A DNA stretch of 64,000 nt from Paracoccus sp. SMMA_5_TC (GCF_009696685.2 NZ_CP102355.1:2095501-2159500); one strand, 5' to 3'. Shown: positions 24,903 through 34,515, counted from the stretch's first letter. Notes: generated by a model from the sequence alone, not told the origin. Program-made: numbers and translations.

Positions 24903-27554
24903 TCAGACCGTGTAGGTCGGGTGCGGCGGGTCCAGAAACAGGTGCCGGGGAATGTCGGCCAGGGGGCGCGGCTGCGGCTGCGCCAGGATATCGGCAACGA
25001 AATCGCGCAGGCGCTGATCGGGGCCTTCGGCAAATTGCGGCTCGGCCGCCAGAAAGGCGGCATAGGCGTCGCTGCTGGAGGTCTTCAGGGCGCGGCGCAG
25101 GGCCTCTTGCAGGCTGGCCAGATCACCGACCAACGGGGCGCGGGCGATTTCGTGCTGGTCGACCGGATAGCGTGCCTCGCCCAACGTCACGCAGATCACG
25201 GGCCGCCCCATCACCGCAGCATCCAGCGCCGCCGCGCTATAGCCGGTCAGCAGCGCGTCCGAGGCCTCGATCACCGGTTCGGGGCGCAGGTCGGTGATCA
25301 GTTCGACCCGGTCCCGGGCATTCAACTGGCGGGCGATGGCGTCATACTGCCCAACGCGCGAGGCGGTTTCCTCCGGGTGGGGCTTCAACAGCACCTGCAA
25401 ATCCAGATCCTGCGCAGCTTGCAGGATCATCTGCCACACGCCTGCGACATGCGACCAGTTCGACGGTTGGCTGAAAAAACTGACCACCCCGCCGGGGCGT
25501 TGCGGAAAGTCACGCTCCAGGATTGCAGCGATTTCGGCGCGGGCCTCGGCCTTGTCACGACCGGGGCTGGCGATGATGCGCGGCGTGCCCAGCACCCGGC
25601 TGCGTTCAGGTCCGATGGCAAAACCCTGCGCCGCGTCGCGCCGGAACTGTTCCGAGATCGGCCCATAGTAATCGGCGCTGACCTTGGCATAGCGGCAGTA
25701 ATTCGCGTTCAGCCCATGCGCCTCCAGCATCAGCGTCGGCACCCCGTGCCGGCGCGCGGTCGCCGTCACCTGCGAGACCGAAGGCGCGCGCGCCGCCGAC
25801 AGCAGGATCACATCGGGCAAGCCGCCTTGGGCCGCCATGCGCGCGAACCAGGTTTCCAGCACCTGGCCATGCATCACCTGCGACTGGATGATGTTGGTGA
25901 CCAGTCGCGAGGGGCCGCATTTGATGACATGGGCAATGGGATCGCCAGCCCCGCGCGCTTCGCAGAACAGGTTGACCTGACCCATCATCCAGCGGGCGAA
26001 AGCCGTGGGGCCAGGCAGGTATTCCCGACGCAGCAGGTGGAAGGGAATCGTGCCCGTTGCGATTTCGGTCTGGCTAAGTTCGCGCTGAATATGTCCCGCG
26101 GTGCCGCCGCAGATCGCAAAGGCGGTGGGGTATTCGACCGCCAGCGCGGCCGCATAGCGCGCGGTGGACATGTCATAGGCGGTATTGCTGGTGGCGAACA
26201 CCAGCGCAGTTCCGCGACTCTCGGTCCCCGGCGGCACCGGCACGGCATGGTCGGGCAGGGTTGCCGACATCGCACGGGCATTGCGCCACAGCTGCGCGGC
26301 CAGTTCAGACACCGGCGGCAACCATGCCTCGGCCGTGCGCGGCGGGCGGGGACCGGTCAGGATCGCGGGCAGCAGGGCCGAAAAACTGATGCGCTGGCTG
26401 ACACTGCGCGCCAGCGACATCAGTTCCACCCGTGGGTCGCGGGTCAACCCCTCGATTCCCGAAAGCAGCAACACGAAGCCCGAGGCCGGGACATGGTTGC
26501 GGGTCGCGATCACGATATGGTCGAAATCGGGATCGGACAGCAATTCCTCGATCGCGCGCAGGCGCAGCAGTTGAAAGAAAAGGTGGTCGGCGATGGCCAG
26601 TTCAATATGCGGCAGATCGCCCTGGGGAACCAGACCCGGGACACTGTCGACGATGCCCGCCAGTTCGATGGCGGCATCGCGGCTGCGGCTGTGGGCATCG
26701 ACGTAATGCGCGGAAAAGCGGGTGATGCGCGAACGGATGTGTTCGACGACGATCTCCCCCACGCCGGGGTAGTCGGAATATCCGGAAAACACCGCCTTGC
26801 CGAAGGTGTCATCCAGCCCCAGCAGCGTCACCTTGTCGGTGCCGGCCAGCAGCGGCAGGAAGGTGTCGGGATCCTGGAAATTCTCGGCGATGACCAGCCG
26901 GTGGCGGACTTTCTGCCGCAAGCCGCTGTGGCGCAGGCCGCGCAGGATGGGATCGATCTGTTCGGGCAATGCCGCCGGACGCTGACCGAAGCTTTCGATG
27001 AATTGCAGGAAGGGTTCGCCCACCACATCCGGCACCCGGGCGCGGGCGTGAGCGAGGGCGGCGTCATCGCCGGTCATGGCGGTCGCCACCAGAAAGGCTG
27101 CCGCGTAATCGGCGCGATTGGCCATGCGCTCGGCAATCTCGGGCCAGGGGGCGACGCGTTCCTCGGCCAGGACGCGCGCCAAGGCGGGGGCAGAGATCGG
27201 ATGTTGCGCCATCCCGACCAGCGCCAGCGGATCGCTGCTGAGCCGTAACCCCGTAGCGACGAGCGGCTCGATTTCCTGCGGGGCGGTCTGGACCAGGGCC
27301 TGGATGCGGTTCTGCACCGCCAGCCAGCCGCGACGCGGGGCCATGCGCAGCCACAAGGCCCGATGCGCTGCCGCCATACCCTGACGGCGTTCGATGCGGC
27401 GCAGCCGCGCCAGCTCACGTTCGGCGCGAAAGGCGACGATGCGGTTCGTCAGCTTGGGGCCAAGACGACGCTTGATGGCCTGTCGCCGATCCTGGGCCGA
27501 CATCTGCCGTAGCTGTCGGATATTCAGCAGCAATTGCTGGGTCAGGGCACGCAT
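24903..27554 (-). CDS. Large GT-B-like glycan transferase candidate (883 aa)
   Basis: Protein of 883 aa from the ATG at 27554. The N-terminal 300 residues are basic and helical, without a recognised domain. The C-terminal 300 resemble GT-B-fold surface-polysaccharide enzymes: MLEAHGLNANY (E611-G614), YYGPISEQF, RVLGTPRI, LLKPHPEE (H726-P727) and TGYSAAALDAAVMGRPVI. The HP motif and the S-A-A-A-L-D-A-A-x-x-G-R-P segment recall KpsS/CPS-type and CDP-glycerol glycerophosphotransferase-like enzymes. No transmembrane segment is seen. It is the last gene of a three-gene unit with the GT25-like and sulfotransferase-like genes, and its start lies 9 bp after the sulfotransferase stop. Probable transferase for the nonulosonate glycan; donor unknown. 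Confidence 0.65.
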   Translation of the reverse strand: MRALTQQLLLNIRQLRQMSAQDRRQAIKRRLGPKLTNRIVAFRAERELARLRRIERRQGMAAAHRALWLRMAPRRGWLAVQNRIQALVQTAPQEIEPLVATGLRLSSDPLALVGMAQHPISAPALARVLAEERVAPWPEIAERMANRADYAAAFLVATAMTGDDAALAHARARVPDVVGEPFLQFIESFGQRPAALPEQIDPILRGLRHSGLRQKVRHRLVIAENFQDPDTFLPLLAGTDKVTLLGLDDTFGKAVFSGYSDYPGVGEIVVEHIRSRITRFSAHYVDAHSRSRDAAIELAGIVDSVPGLVPQGDLPHIELAIADHLFFQLLRLRAIEELLSDPDFDHIVIATRNHVPASGFVLLLSGIEGLTRDPRVELMSLARSVSQRISFSALLPAILTGPRPPRTAEAWLPPVSELAAQLWRNARAMSATLPDHAVPVPPGTESRGTALVFATSNTAYDMSTARYAAALAVEYPTAFAICGGTAGHIQRELSQTEIATGTIPFHLLRREYLPGPTAFARWMMGQVNLFCEARGAGDPIAHVIKCGPSRLVTNIIQSQVMHGQVLETWFARMAAQGGLPDVILLSAARAPSVSQVTATARRHGVPTLMLEAHGLNANYCRYAKVSADYYGPISEQFRRDAAQGFAIGPERSRVLGTPRIIASPGRDKAEARAEIAAILERDFPQRPGGVVSFFSQPSNWSHVAGVWQMILQAAQDLDLQVLLKPHPEETASRVGQYDAIARQLNARDRVELITDLRPEPVIEASDALLTGYSAAALDAAVMGRPVICVTLGEARYPVDQHEIARAPLVGDLASLQEALRRALKTSSSDAYAAFLAAEPQFAEGPDQRLRDFVADILAQPQPRPLADIPRHLFLDPPHPTYTV

Positions 27555-27563
27555 GGGGTCACG

Positions 27564-28484
27564 TCATTCCGCGGCAGTAGAGTCGGGCTCGGCCGGGTGG
27601 GCCAGATAGCCGTCATAGGCCAGTCGCAGCGGACTGACCGGGGGCAGGTCATCGTCATCGCCCCAATCCAGAAAGAAGTCCGGCGCGGCGCCGCTGCCGA
27701 AGCGCTGCTGGATTTCGGCAAACACCGGGCGATAATCGGCGCGGATGGCGGCAACCTCCTCCCGGGTGAACAGGCTGTGACGGGCGCGCGCAATGTTTTC
27801 CACCGGCACCAGCGTCAGGATCTGGTCGATACGGTCCTGATCCAAGCCAAAAACCTGCCGCATCAGCCCTGCCAGCAGGATGGTATCCGACCCCGGCGAG
27901 ACGTTTTCTCGCAGTTTTTCCTTGGCCCCAAGATCGGCGGGCGGCTGCGGCAGGCCGGTGCGGTGCAGGAAATCCGCCAGGATGTCGCCCTGCTGCATCT
28001 GTGCCCGTTCATAGGGGGCGACGATCAACCGGTCATCGCCGAACAGCGTGGCAAAGCGGTTCAGGCGATTGCGAAACGTGGTGCTGCTTGTGGCAAAGCC
28101 GGACAGGAAAGCTGAAATATCAACCTGTCCGGTCCCGTTCTTGGTCCCCTGCTTGAACCAGGATTCCAGGAAATGATCGGGGCGCCGAAAATAGACGATT
28201 ACCGTGACGTCGAAATCCTCCAGCGCCTTGGCGATTGCTGCGGTGTCGCTGCGCGCGCTTCCGCTGTAATGCCAGAGCCCTTCGTCCGAGATCACAAGGT
28301 TGCCGTCTGCGGGCAGGGTTTGTATCGCCTGACCGATCAGCCCGGCATGGCGCAGCGGCCACCCGGGATAGGTCCATCCCTGCTCGGCAAGCCAGCCGGC
28401 ATTCTGTTTCAGCCATGCCTGAACAGTGGTTGTGCCGGTTTTCATCGTGCCGATATGCAGGATGCATCTGCGTCTGGTGGTCAA
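27564..28484 (-). CDS. Sulfotransferase-like protein
   Basis: Protein of 306 aa when started at the TTG at 28484, which has a strong GGAGGG (28491-28496) six bases upstream and gives MTTRRRCILHIGTMKTGTTT. The open frame continues upstream to 28682, and an ATG at 28631 is possible, but the extra residues contain no recognisable fold. The 5'-phosphosulfate loop is GTMKTGTTTVQ at 12-22, and VIVYFRRPDHFLESWFKQ contains the Arg of the 3'-phosphate site. These are the PAPS-binding elements of bacterial sulfotransferases. It lies between two glycan transferase genes, which suggests sulfation of the glycan, although such folds also occur in non-sulfating proteins. Confidence 0.72.
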   Translation of the reverse strand: MTTRRRCILHIGTMKTGTTTVQAWLKQNAGWLAEQGWTYPGWPLRHAGLIGQAIQTLPADGNLVISDEGLWHYSGSARSDTAAIAKALEDFDVTVIVYFRRPDHFLESWFKQGTKNGTGQVDISAFLSGFATSSTTFRNRLNRFATLFGDDRLIVAPYERAQMQQGDILADFLHRTGLPQPPADLGAKEKLRENVSPGSDTILLAGLMRQVFGLDQDRIDQILTLVPVENIARARHSLFTREEVAAIRADYRPVFAEIQQRFGSGAAPDFFLDWGDDDDLPPVSPLRLAYDGYLAHPAEPDSTAAE

Positions 28485-28700
28485 CGGCGGCCCTCCGCAA
28501 TGTGGTGGCGGCCTTTTGTCACAAGCAAGAGGACGCTTCAACCATTCGGCGGCCATGCGCGACAGGCGGCTTTCGCTGGCCCGGATCAGGCTGGCGTAGC
28601 GGCGATTGGCAAAGCCGAACACCGTGGACATGGCGGCATCGTCGTGCCGCGCCAGAAACGGCAGTGTCGTCACCGCCCGCAATCCGGGCAGGCGCGACAG

Positions 28701-29729
28701 CTAGGCATCGACGGTGTCGGTTTCGGACTGACCTTGCGCCGGCGTCCAGGCCGCAAGCCGTTCCAGCGCCCGACGATTGTAAAGGTTCAGCACCATCCCG
28801 GTGGCATAGTCCAGATGCACAAACGTCAGCGCGCCGCGCCGCTCGACATGCCGGATGCGGCAATCGGGTGGCGTATGGGTCAGCAGGCCGGAAAACATGT
28901 CCCAGTCACGACCGTCCAGATAGGCCTCGACCGCGGCCAGATGCGCCTCGAAACCGGGGGCAGGGCGCATGTCGTCCTCGCACACCCAGATCGGGGCGGC
29001 GTCGCAGGTCAGGGCTGCGCGGGCAATGGTGGCATGGCTGTGCCCGGCGCCCTGCCAGCCGGGTTGCAGGCGCAGGCCGTCCACGATGCGGAACCCCGGC
29101 AGACTCTGGGTTTGAAAGCCGGCGCGACGGTCGAGGCTTTCCGGCAGGCTCAGACACAGGCGGTCTCGGGGGCGCAACCCGGTCAGGGCGGGAAACAAAT
29201 CGGGGGAAAAATGGCTCGGCTCTGCCAGGCCGGCGGCGGCCAGCCAGCGCGCCAGATCGCCGGCCAGCGCCGGGCCGGGCGGCTGCCCCAGCGCCGGGCA
29301 CAGGAACAGCCGCCCCTGGGCCAGGCCGGCCTGTCGCAGCAGGGTCAGCGACGCCGGATCGGGAACCAGCACGGCGCCGTATTGACGGGCGGCAGCGGGG
29401 TCGGTCCCGGTCAGCCAGGCCCGGACCGATCCCGGCTGCGTAAAGGCCAGCGCGGTCTGCGCCTGTCCGGGCGCCCGCGTTGGTGGCGGATCGATGCGCA
29501 GCATCGTGGCGGCCTCACCCGCGCCCTGCCAATGCTGACCCAGGATGCGATCCAGCGCATCGGCCAGAGCGCGGGCCAGATCGTCGCCCGGGCAATCCAG
29601 TTGCAGCGGCAGTTGCTGCTGCGGCGTCAGTGCCGCAGCGCCGCCCGACCTTTTGGGATGGCGCAGCCGCATCCACAGGCCCGGCAGCCCTTCGTGACGC
29701 AACGTCCGGCCGATCTTGCCCAGCACCAT
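28701..29729 (-). CDS. GT25-like glycosyltransferase
   Basis: Protein of 342 aa; the ATG at 29729 is preceded by GGAG at about 11 bases. The N-terminal 180 residues are not recognised. The C-terminal part has the layout of glycosyltransferase family 25 (LPS beta-galactosyltransferase type): CLSLPESLDRRAGF, the G-H-S-H segment at 229-232, then APIWVCEDDMRPAPGF with the acidic EDD triplet at 251-253, and DMFSGLL. Family 25 enzymes are inverting transferases of LPS outer core. It is the first gene of the unit that continues with the sulfotransferase-like gene, and it is divergent from the deacetylase. The acceptor is unknown. Confidence 0.65.
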   Translation of the reverse strand: MVLGKIGRTLRHEGLPGLWMRLRHPKRSGGAAALTPQQQLPLQLDCPGDDLARALADALDRILGQHWQGAGEAATMLRIDPPPTRAPGQAQTALAFTQPGSVRAWLTGTDPAAARQYGAVLVPDPASLTLLRQAGLAQGRLFLCPALGQPPGPALAGDLARWLAAAGLAEPSHFSPDLFPALTGLRPRDRLCLSLPESLDRRAGFQTQSLPGFRIVDGLRLQPGWQGAGHSHATIARAALTCDAAPIWVCEDDMRPAPGFEAHLAAVEAYLDGRDWDMFSGLLTHTPPDCRIRHVERRGALTFVHLDYATGMVLNLYNRRALERLAAWTPAQGQSETDTVDA

Positions 29730-29830
29730 CCGATCCCGACTCCGAAACACGATGCGCAGGGATACCCCCTGCCATTCCGCTGCGCTATATGCCAATTCAA
29801 AGGCCGATAGAACTGAGCGATGGGGCCGCG

Positions 29831-30772
29831 ATGGCACAAGACCTGACGATCGTGATGTATCACTATGTGCGCGATTTCGCACGCAGCCGATACCCGGGTA
29901 TTCGCGGCCTTGACCTGGCCGGTTTTCGCCGTCAGCTCGATTTCCTTCAGCGAAATCACAACATCGTCACCATGCCCGAGGTGCTGGCCGCGCTGCGCGG
30001 CGATCAGCCATTGCCGCCCGATGCGGCGCTGCTGACCTTTGACGACGGCTATGCGGAACATTACCAGCTTGTGTTCCCCGAACTGCACAAGCGCCGGCTG
30101 TCGGGATGCTTTTATGCGCCGGTGGCGCCCGTCCGCGATCATCGGCTGCTGGACGTGAACCGGGTGCATTTCATCCTGGCGGCGACGCTGGACAACCCCG
30201 CGCAGGTGGGGGCGGCCATCGACGCGCGCATCCGTGCCGAAGGTCCGTCGCGCGGGCTGGATACGGTCGAAGCCTATCGCGCGGAATGGGCGCAACCCAA
30301 TCGGTTCGACGATGCCGAAACCATCTATATCAAGCGGATGCTGCAAACCGTCCTGCCCGAGGACATGCGCCATGACATTGCCCGCGACCTGTTCGCGCGC
30401 CACGTCACCGCCGACGAGGCCGCCTTTGCCGCCGAGCTTTACCTGTCCGAGGATCAGGCGCGGCTGATGCAGGCCAGCGGCATGCACTTCGGTTCGCACG
30501 GGGCAGAGCATCTGTGGTTGAACCGTATTTCCCCCGAGCAGCAGGCGCAGGAAATCGACCGTTCGCTGGCGTTTCTGCGCGATATCGGCGTGCCGGTCGA
30601 TCGGGAATGGGTCATGTGCTATCCCTATGGCGGCTGGAACGACAGCCTGCTCGAGGTGCTGCGCGCCCGCGGTTGCAGCGCCGGCCTGACCACCGAGGTG
30701 GCAACCGCCCGCATCGGCCATCACGATCCGCTGCTTCTGCCGCGCTTCGACACCAATGACTTTCCGCAATAG
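29831..30772 (+). CDS. Polysaccharide deacetylase (NodB homology, CE4)
   Basis: Metal-dependent deacetylase of 313 aa. Motif 1 is LLTFDDGYAEHY (D71, D72), and the metal-binding motif 2 is GSHGAEHLWL (H223, H227). VMCYPYGGWN matches the later substrate-groove motif of the family. The N-terminus TIVMYHYVRDF is typical of this CE4 subgroup. The ATG at 29831 has only a weak ribosome-binding site, so the start could lie slightly upstream. No signal peptide is visible. Its end overlaps the sialyltransferase-like gene by 17 bp, so the two are probably co-translated. It may remove an N-acetyl group from the glycan before further acylation or transfer. Confidence 0.82.
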   Translation: MAQDLTIVMYHYVRDFARSRYPGIRGLDLAGFRRQLDFLQRNHNIVTMPEVLAALRGDQPLPPDAALLTFDDGYAEHYQLVFPELHKRRLSGCFYAPVAPVRDHRLLDVNRVHFILAATLDNPAQVGAAIDARIRAEGPSRGLDTVEAYRAEWAQPNRFDDAETIYIKRMLQTVLPEDMRHDIARDLFARHVTADEAAFAAELYLSEDQARLMQASGMHFGSHGAEHLWLNRISPEQQAQEIDRSLAFLRDIGVPVDREWVMCYPYGGWNDSLLEVLRARGCSAGLTTEVATARIGHHDPLLLPRFDTNDFPQ

Positions 30773-31859
30773 GGGCGTCCGGGCGACAGCGCCGGACCTG
30801 TATCTGCCCTCGAACCCGCAGACGCTGCTGGCGGCGCTGGCCTCGGCCCTGGGGCAGGGGCATCCGGCGCAGATCGTCTATCTGGACGATGCCGCGCCCT
30901 TGCCCGACCATGTGCGGGCGGCGATCCAGAGGCGATTCCCCGACATTTCCCTCAGCGTCCGCTCGGACCGCGAGGCGATTGCCGAATTCGCCAATCTGCC
31001 GCGTTTCCTGCCGGCGGTGCTGCGCCGCAATCTGGCGTTCCGGCGCGGGCGCGGCCTGTGCCGGCCGGCCGACGCGCCGCCCGCCTGGCTGGGGCCGCAT
31101 TACCGCACCGCCCATATCTATCTGTCGGGGAATTTCCTGTCCAAGACCCTGCGCCGGCGCTGCGACACCCTGGTGCTGCGCGAGGAAGGTCTGCTGAACT
31201 ATCACAGCCTGCGCTTTGGTCCCGGCAAGGCGCTGTTGCGCCTGGCCAGCGGCAAGTCGCCGCGGCGCCATTACATGGGCGAGGAATCCTGGATCGACCG
31301 CATCGAACTGGACGACCCGCAGGCACTGCCGCCGCGTCTGCGGGCCAAGGCGCGGCAACTGGGGCTGGCGCAGCTGATGCAGCGCCTTTCGCCCGAGCTG
31401 GCGCGCGATATCGCGGCGCTGTTCTGGCAGGGGCCGCTGCCCGATTTGCGCCAGGGCGGAGCGCTGCTGCTGACCCAGCCGCTGGATCAGGTCGGCATCT
31501 GCTCGACCGCCGAAAAGCAGGCTATCTATCGCACGATCCGCGACCGGCTGACGCAGGCGGGGCTGAACGTCGTCATCAAGCGCCACCCGCGCGAGGCCGA
31601 TCGGGCCGACGCGACCGATGACGAAGTGTCGCTCCCCGCCTTCTTTCCCATCGAGGCCTGGCCCTGGCTGACGCGGCAGAAATTCGACCTGGCCGTGGCG
31701 CTGTGCACGGCGGCGCTGAACACGCGCGGGGGATTGTTCAGCCACCGTCAGGTGCAGCTGGTGGACCCGGGTCCGTTCGGTCGCAAGCAGCTAGGGGACT
31801 GGCAGGGCCGGCTTGATCGGCTGTGCGCCGAATACCGCCCGCCCGCCGCGGCAGGCTGA
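30756..31859 (+). CDS. Bacterial sialyltransferase-like protein (candidate nonulosonate transferase)
   Basis: Protein of 367 aa without a recognised signal or membrane segment. It carries the motifs shared by bacterial sialyltransferases of families GT38, GT52 and GT80: D/E-D/E-G as REEGLLNYHS (E143-E144-G145), H-P as VVIKRHPRE (H277-P278), and a Ser/Thr-containing segment ALCTAALNT at 316-323. The EEG supplies the catalytic base and HP binds the CMP phosphate in those families. In a locus that makes a CMP-nonulosonate, this is the best candidate for the transferase that uses it. Overall similarity beyond motifs is not obvious, so it may be a divergent or new family. It overlaps the upstream deacetylase gene. 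Confidence 0.62.
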   Translation: MTFRNRGVRATAPDLYLPSNPQTLLAALASALGQGHPAQIVYLDDAAPLPDHVRAAIQRRFPDISLSVRSDREAIAEFANLPRFLPAVLRRNLAFRRGRGLCRPADAPPAWLGPHYRTAHIYLSGNFLSKTLRRRCDTLVLREEGLLNYHSLRFGPGKALLRLASGKSPRRHYMGEESWIDRIELDDPQALPPRLRAKARQLGLAQLMQRLSPELARDIAALFWQGPLPDLRQGGALLLTQPLDQVGICSTAEKQAIYRTIRDRLTQAGLNVVIKRHPREADRADATDDEVSLPAFFPIEAWPWLTRQKFDLAVALCTAALNTRGGLFSHRQVQLVDPGPFGRKQLGDWQGRLDRLCAEYRPPAAAG

Positions 31860-31903
31860 GTCCCTCGGCCGGGCCCGACCCGACCGCCCTGTCGCGCGAG
31901 CCG

Positions 31904-32236
31904 CTATCTGGCCGCGGCCAGCACCACCACCGCGCCAAGAACGCACAGCCCACCGCCCAGCAGATCCCAGCGGGTGGGCACCTGCCCCTCGGTCAGCCAC
32001 AACCACGCCAGCGAGGCCAGCACATAGATACCGCCATAGGCGGCATAGGCGCGACCGGCAAAATCGACCTGCACCCGGGTAAGAAGCCAGGCAAACAGCG
32101 CCAGCGACAGCATGCCGGGCAAGAGCCACAGCGGCGATCGTTCCAGCCGCAGCCACGCCCAGAAGGCAAAGCAGCCGGCGATTTCCGTCACCGCCGCCAG
32201 GACATAGATCGCCAGCGGCGCCGCCAGCGCGTTCAA
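31904..32236 (-). CDS. YnfA family (UPF0060) small membrane protein
   Basis: Inner-membrane protein of 110 aa with four hydrophobic segments (about 5-25, 33-50, 60-80, 88-107). The motifs [24 protein letters not shown] and [12 protein letters not shown] match Escherichia coli YnfA closely. The start is a TTG at 32236 that overlaps the parE stop codon (TTGA), since no ATG lies at the expected N-terminus. YnfA proteins are related to SMR transporters and their function is not settled. Coupled translation with parE is likely. Confidence 0.88.
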   Translation of the reverse strand: MNALAAPLAIYVLAAVTEIAGCFAFWAWLRLERSPLWLLPGMLSLALFAWLLTRVQVDFAGRAYAAYGGIYVLASLAWLWLTEGQVPTRWDLLGGGLCVLGAVVVLAAAR

Positions 32237-34203
32237 ACGTCCAGTTCCTCGGTATCGGCGAATTGCGCGTTTTCCTGAATGAACTGGAAACGCAGCTCGG
32301 GCCGCTTGCCCATCAGCCGCTCGACCAGATCGCCGGTTTCGCCGCCCTCGTCCTCGTCGATCGACACGCGGATCAGCTTGCGGGTGCGGGGGTTCATGGT
32401 GGTGTCCTTGAGATCCTTGGCGTCCATCTCGCCCAGCCCCTTGAAGCGCTGGACGTCGATCTTGCCCTTGCCGCCCAGGCCCTTGGCCAGAATCCGTTCC
32501 TTTTCCGCATCGTCCGAGACATAGACGCGGTGCGCGCCCTGCGTCAGGCGGTAAAGCGGCGGACAGGCCAGATACAGGTGCCCCTTGTCGATCAGCGGCC
32601 GCATCTGGGTAAAGAAGAAGGTCATCAGCAGGCTGGCGATATGCGCGCCATCCACATCGGCGTCGGTCATGATGATGATCTTTTCATACCGAAGGTCGTC
32701 GATGTTGAATTTCGAGCCCATGCCGACCCCCAGCGCCTGGCACAGGTCGCTGATTTCCTGGTTCGAGCCCAGCTTGGAACTGGCCGCGCCCAGCACGTTC
32801 AGGATCTTGCCGCGCAGGGGCAACAGTGCCTGCGTAGTGCGTTCGCGCGCCATCTTGGCGCTGCCGCCGGCGCTGTCGCCTTCGACGATGAACAGCTCGG
32901 TTCCCTCGCGGCTATTGGCGGAACAATCGACCAGTTTGCCGGGCAGACGCAGCTTCTTGGTGGCGGATTTGCGCTGCGTTTCCTTTTCCTGTTTGCGGCG
33001 CAGACGTTCTTCGGCCCGCAGCACCAGGAAATCCAGGATCGCGCCGGCCGATCTGGTGTCGGCGGCCAGCCAGTTGTCGAAATGGTCGCGCACCGCGCCT
33101 TCGACAAGGCGCTGCGCCTCGACCGTGGCCAGCCGGTCCTTGGTCTGGCCGACGAATTCCGGTTCGCGGATGAAGCAGGACACCAGCGCGCAGCCCCCCG
33201 CCAGCAGGTCGTCGCGGGTGATGTTGGCGGCCTTCTTGTTGTTGATCCTTTCGCCATAGGCGCGGATGCCGCGCAGGATCGCCGACCAGAACCCGGCCTC
33301 ATGGGTACCGCCTTCGGGGGTGGGCACGGTATTGCAATAGGACTGGATGAAGCCGTCACGCGCCGGCGTCCAGTTGATCGCCCAATCCACCTTGCCGGGG
33401 GTGTTGAACTTTTCCTTGAAATCGACACTGCCGGCAAAGGGACGCTCGGCATAGGTCGAAACGCCGCTGAGCGTTTCCGAAAGGTAATCGGCCAGACCGC
33501 CGGGGAAGTGAAAGGTGGCCTCGCACGGGGTTTCGCCGTCGTCGATTTCGGACTTCCAGCGGATTTCGACGCCACTGAACAGATAGGCCTTGGATTTCAC
33601 CATCCGCAGCAGGCGCGCGGGCTTGAAGCGGTGGTGGCCAAAGATCTGTTCATCGGCGTGAAAGGTGACGGTGGTGCCGCGGCGGTTGGGCGCGGCGCCG
33701 ATGCGCTCGACCGGGCCCTGCGGGATGCCGCGGGAAAAGGATTGCTGGAACAGTTCCTTGTTGCGGGCGACCTGCACCACCATCCGGTCCGACAGCGCGT
33801 TGACGACCGAGGCCCCGACCCCGTGCAACCCGCCCGAGGTCTGATAGGCATCGCCGGAAAACTTGCCGCCGGCGTGCAGCGTGCACAGGATCACCTCGAG
33901 CGCCGATTTGCCGGGGAACTTCGGATGCGGGTCGATGGGGATGCCGCGGCCGTTGTCGCGGATCACCACGCTGAAATCGGCCAGCAGTTCCACCTCGATG
34001 CGGGTGGCATGTCCGGCCACCGCCTCGTCCATCGAGTTGTCGAGGATTTCCGCCACCAGGTGATGCAAGGCGCGTTCGTCGGTGCCGCCGATATACATGC
34101 CGGGGCGTTTGCGCACCGGCTCGAGCCCTTCCAGAACCTCGATCGAGGCTGCCGAATAGTTTTCGGTTGCCCTGTCTGCGGTAGGGAAAAGATCGTCGGC
34201 CAT
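32233..34203 (-). CDS. parE: DNA topoisomerase IV subunit B
   Basis: ATPase subunit of topoisomerase IV, which decatenates daughter chromosomes; 656 aa. GHKL ATPase motifs are visible: [22 protein letters not shown] and the [17 protein letters not shown] lid. The transducer domain follows. The TOPRIM motif [20 protein letters not shown] is followed by PLRGKILNV, with [13 protein letters not shown] as metal site. The C-terminal [16 protein letters not shown] and [15 protein letters not shown] distinguish ParE from GyrB. The partner ParC is not in the window. An FNR-like box lies about 125 bp upstream of its start. Confidence 0.95.
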   Translation of the reverse strand: MADDLFPTADRATENYSAASIEVLEGLEPVRKRPGMYIGGTDERALHHLVAEILDNSMDEAVAGHATRIEVELLADFSVVIRDNGRGIPIDPHPKFPGKSALEVILCTLHAGGKFSGDAYQTSGGLHGVGASVVNALSDRMVVQVARNKELFQQSFSRGIPQGPVERIGAAPNRRGTTVTFHADEQIFGHHRFKPARLLRMVKSKAYLFSGVEIRWKSEIDDGETPCEATFHFPGGLADYLSETLSGVSTYAERPFAGSVDFKEKFNTPGKVDWAINWTPARDGFIQSYCNTVPTPEGGTHEAGFWSAILRGIRAYGERINNKKAANITRDDLLAGGCALVSCFIREPEFVGQTKDRLATVEAQRLVEGAVRDHFDNWLAADTRSAGAILDFLVLRAEERLRRKQEKETQRKSATKKLRLPGKLVDCSANSREGTELFIVEGDSAGGSAKMARERTTQALLPLRGKILNVLGAASSKLGSNQEISDLCQALGVGMGSKFNIDDLRYEKIIIMTDADVDGAHIASLLMTFFFTQMRPLIDKGHLYLACPPLYRLTQGAHRVYVSDDAEKERILAKGLGGKGKIDVQRFKGLGEMDAKDLKDTTMNPRTRKLIRVSIDEDEGGETGDLVERLMGKRPELRFQFIQENAQFADTEELDV

Positions 34204-34515
34204 GGCACCTTGCTTGTCCTGTGGGTCTGGGCGGGGGTTATCTCATGCCACGGCGGGGTGCGGCAAGGGGCCGTGTCGCAGCGCTATCGGCAAAAACCGC
34301 AGGCAAAAGCGACAAAAGAGCGGCGATTTGATCCATGTCAAAGTCACGATGCCGGCGCGCGCGCTTTGATTGCGGGGTTAGATGGTGCGCGATGGCGGGG
34401 CAGGCGGCGGCTGTTCCGTTGCCGTTCTTGCGGCAAGGCCGGGTGATGAGTGGGTCGCGGCGAAACGGGCGGCAGACCTGGGGATGCCCCTTGCGCCGCG
34501 ACCGCCCCGGATCGA
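34204..34515. other. Intergenic region between a GST gene and parE
   Basis: About 310 bases without a credible gene. Short GC-driven frames are present but have no protein-like sequence. The only clear element is the FNR-type palindrome at 34328-34341. Confidence 0.55.
34328..34341. promoter_or_regulatory. FNR/FnrP/NNR-type box
   Basis: TTGATCCATGTCAA matches the FNR-family palindrome TTGAT-N4-ATCAA at nine of ten conserved bases. It lies 125 bp upstream of the parE start and on no obvious anaerobic gene. It may be functional for an unannotated transcript or a leftover from a deleted gene. Confidence 0.45.

Noticed and set aside
24921..27248. 775-codon plus-strand open frame
   Set aside because: Antisense to the large GT-B-like gene; His/Gln/Arg-rich sequence typical of a mirror frame.
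9416..31859. Prophage or integrative element carrying the glycan locus
   Set aside because: No integrase, transposase, tRNA target or flanking direct repeats were seen.
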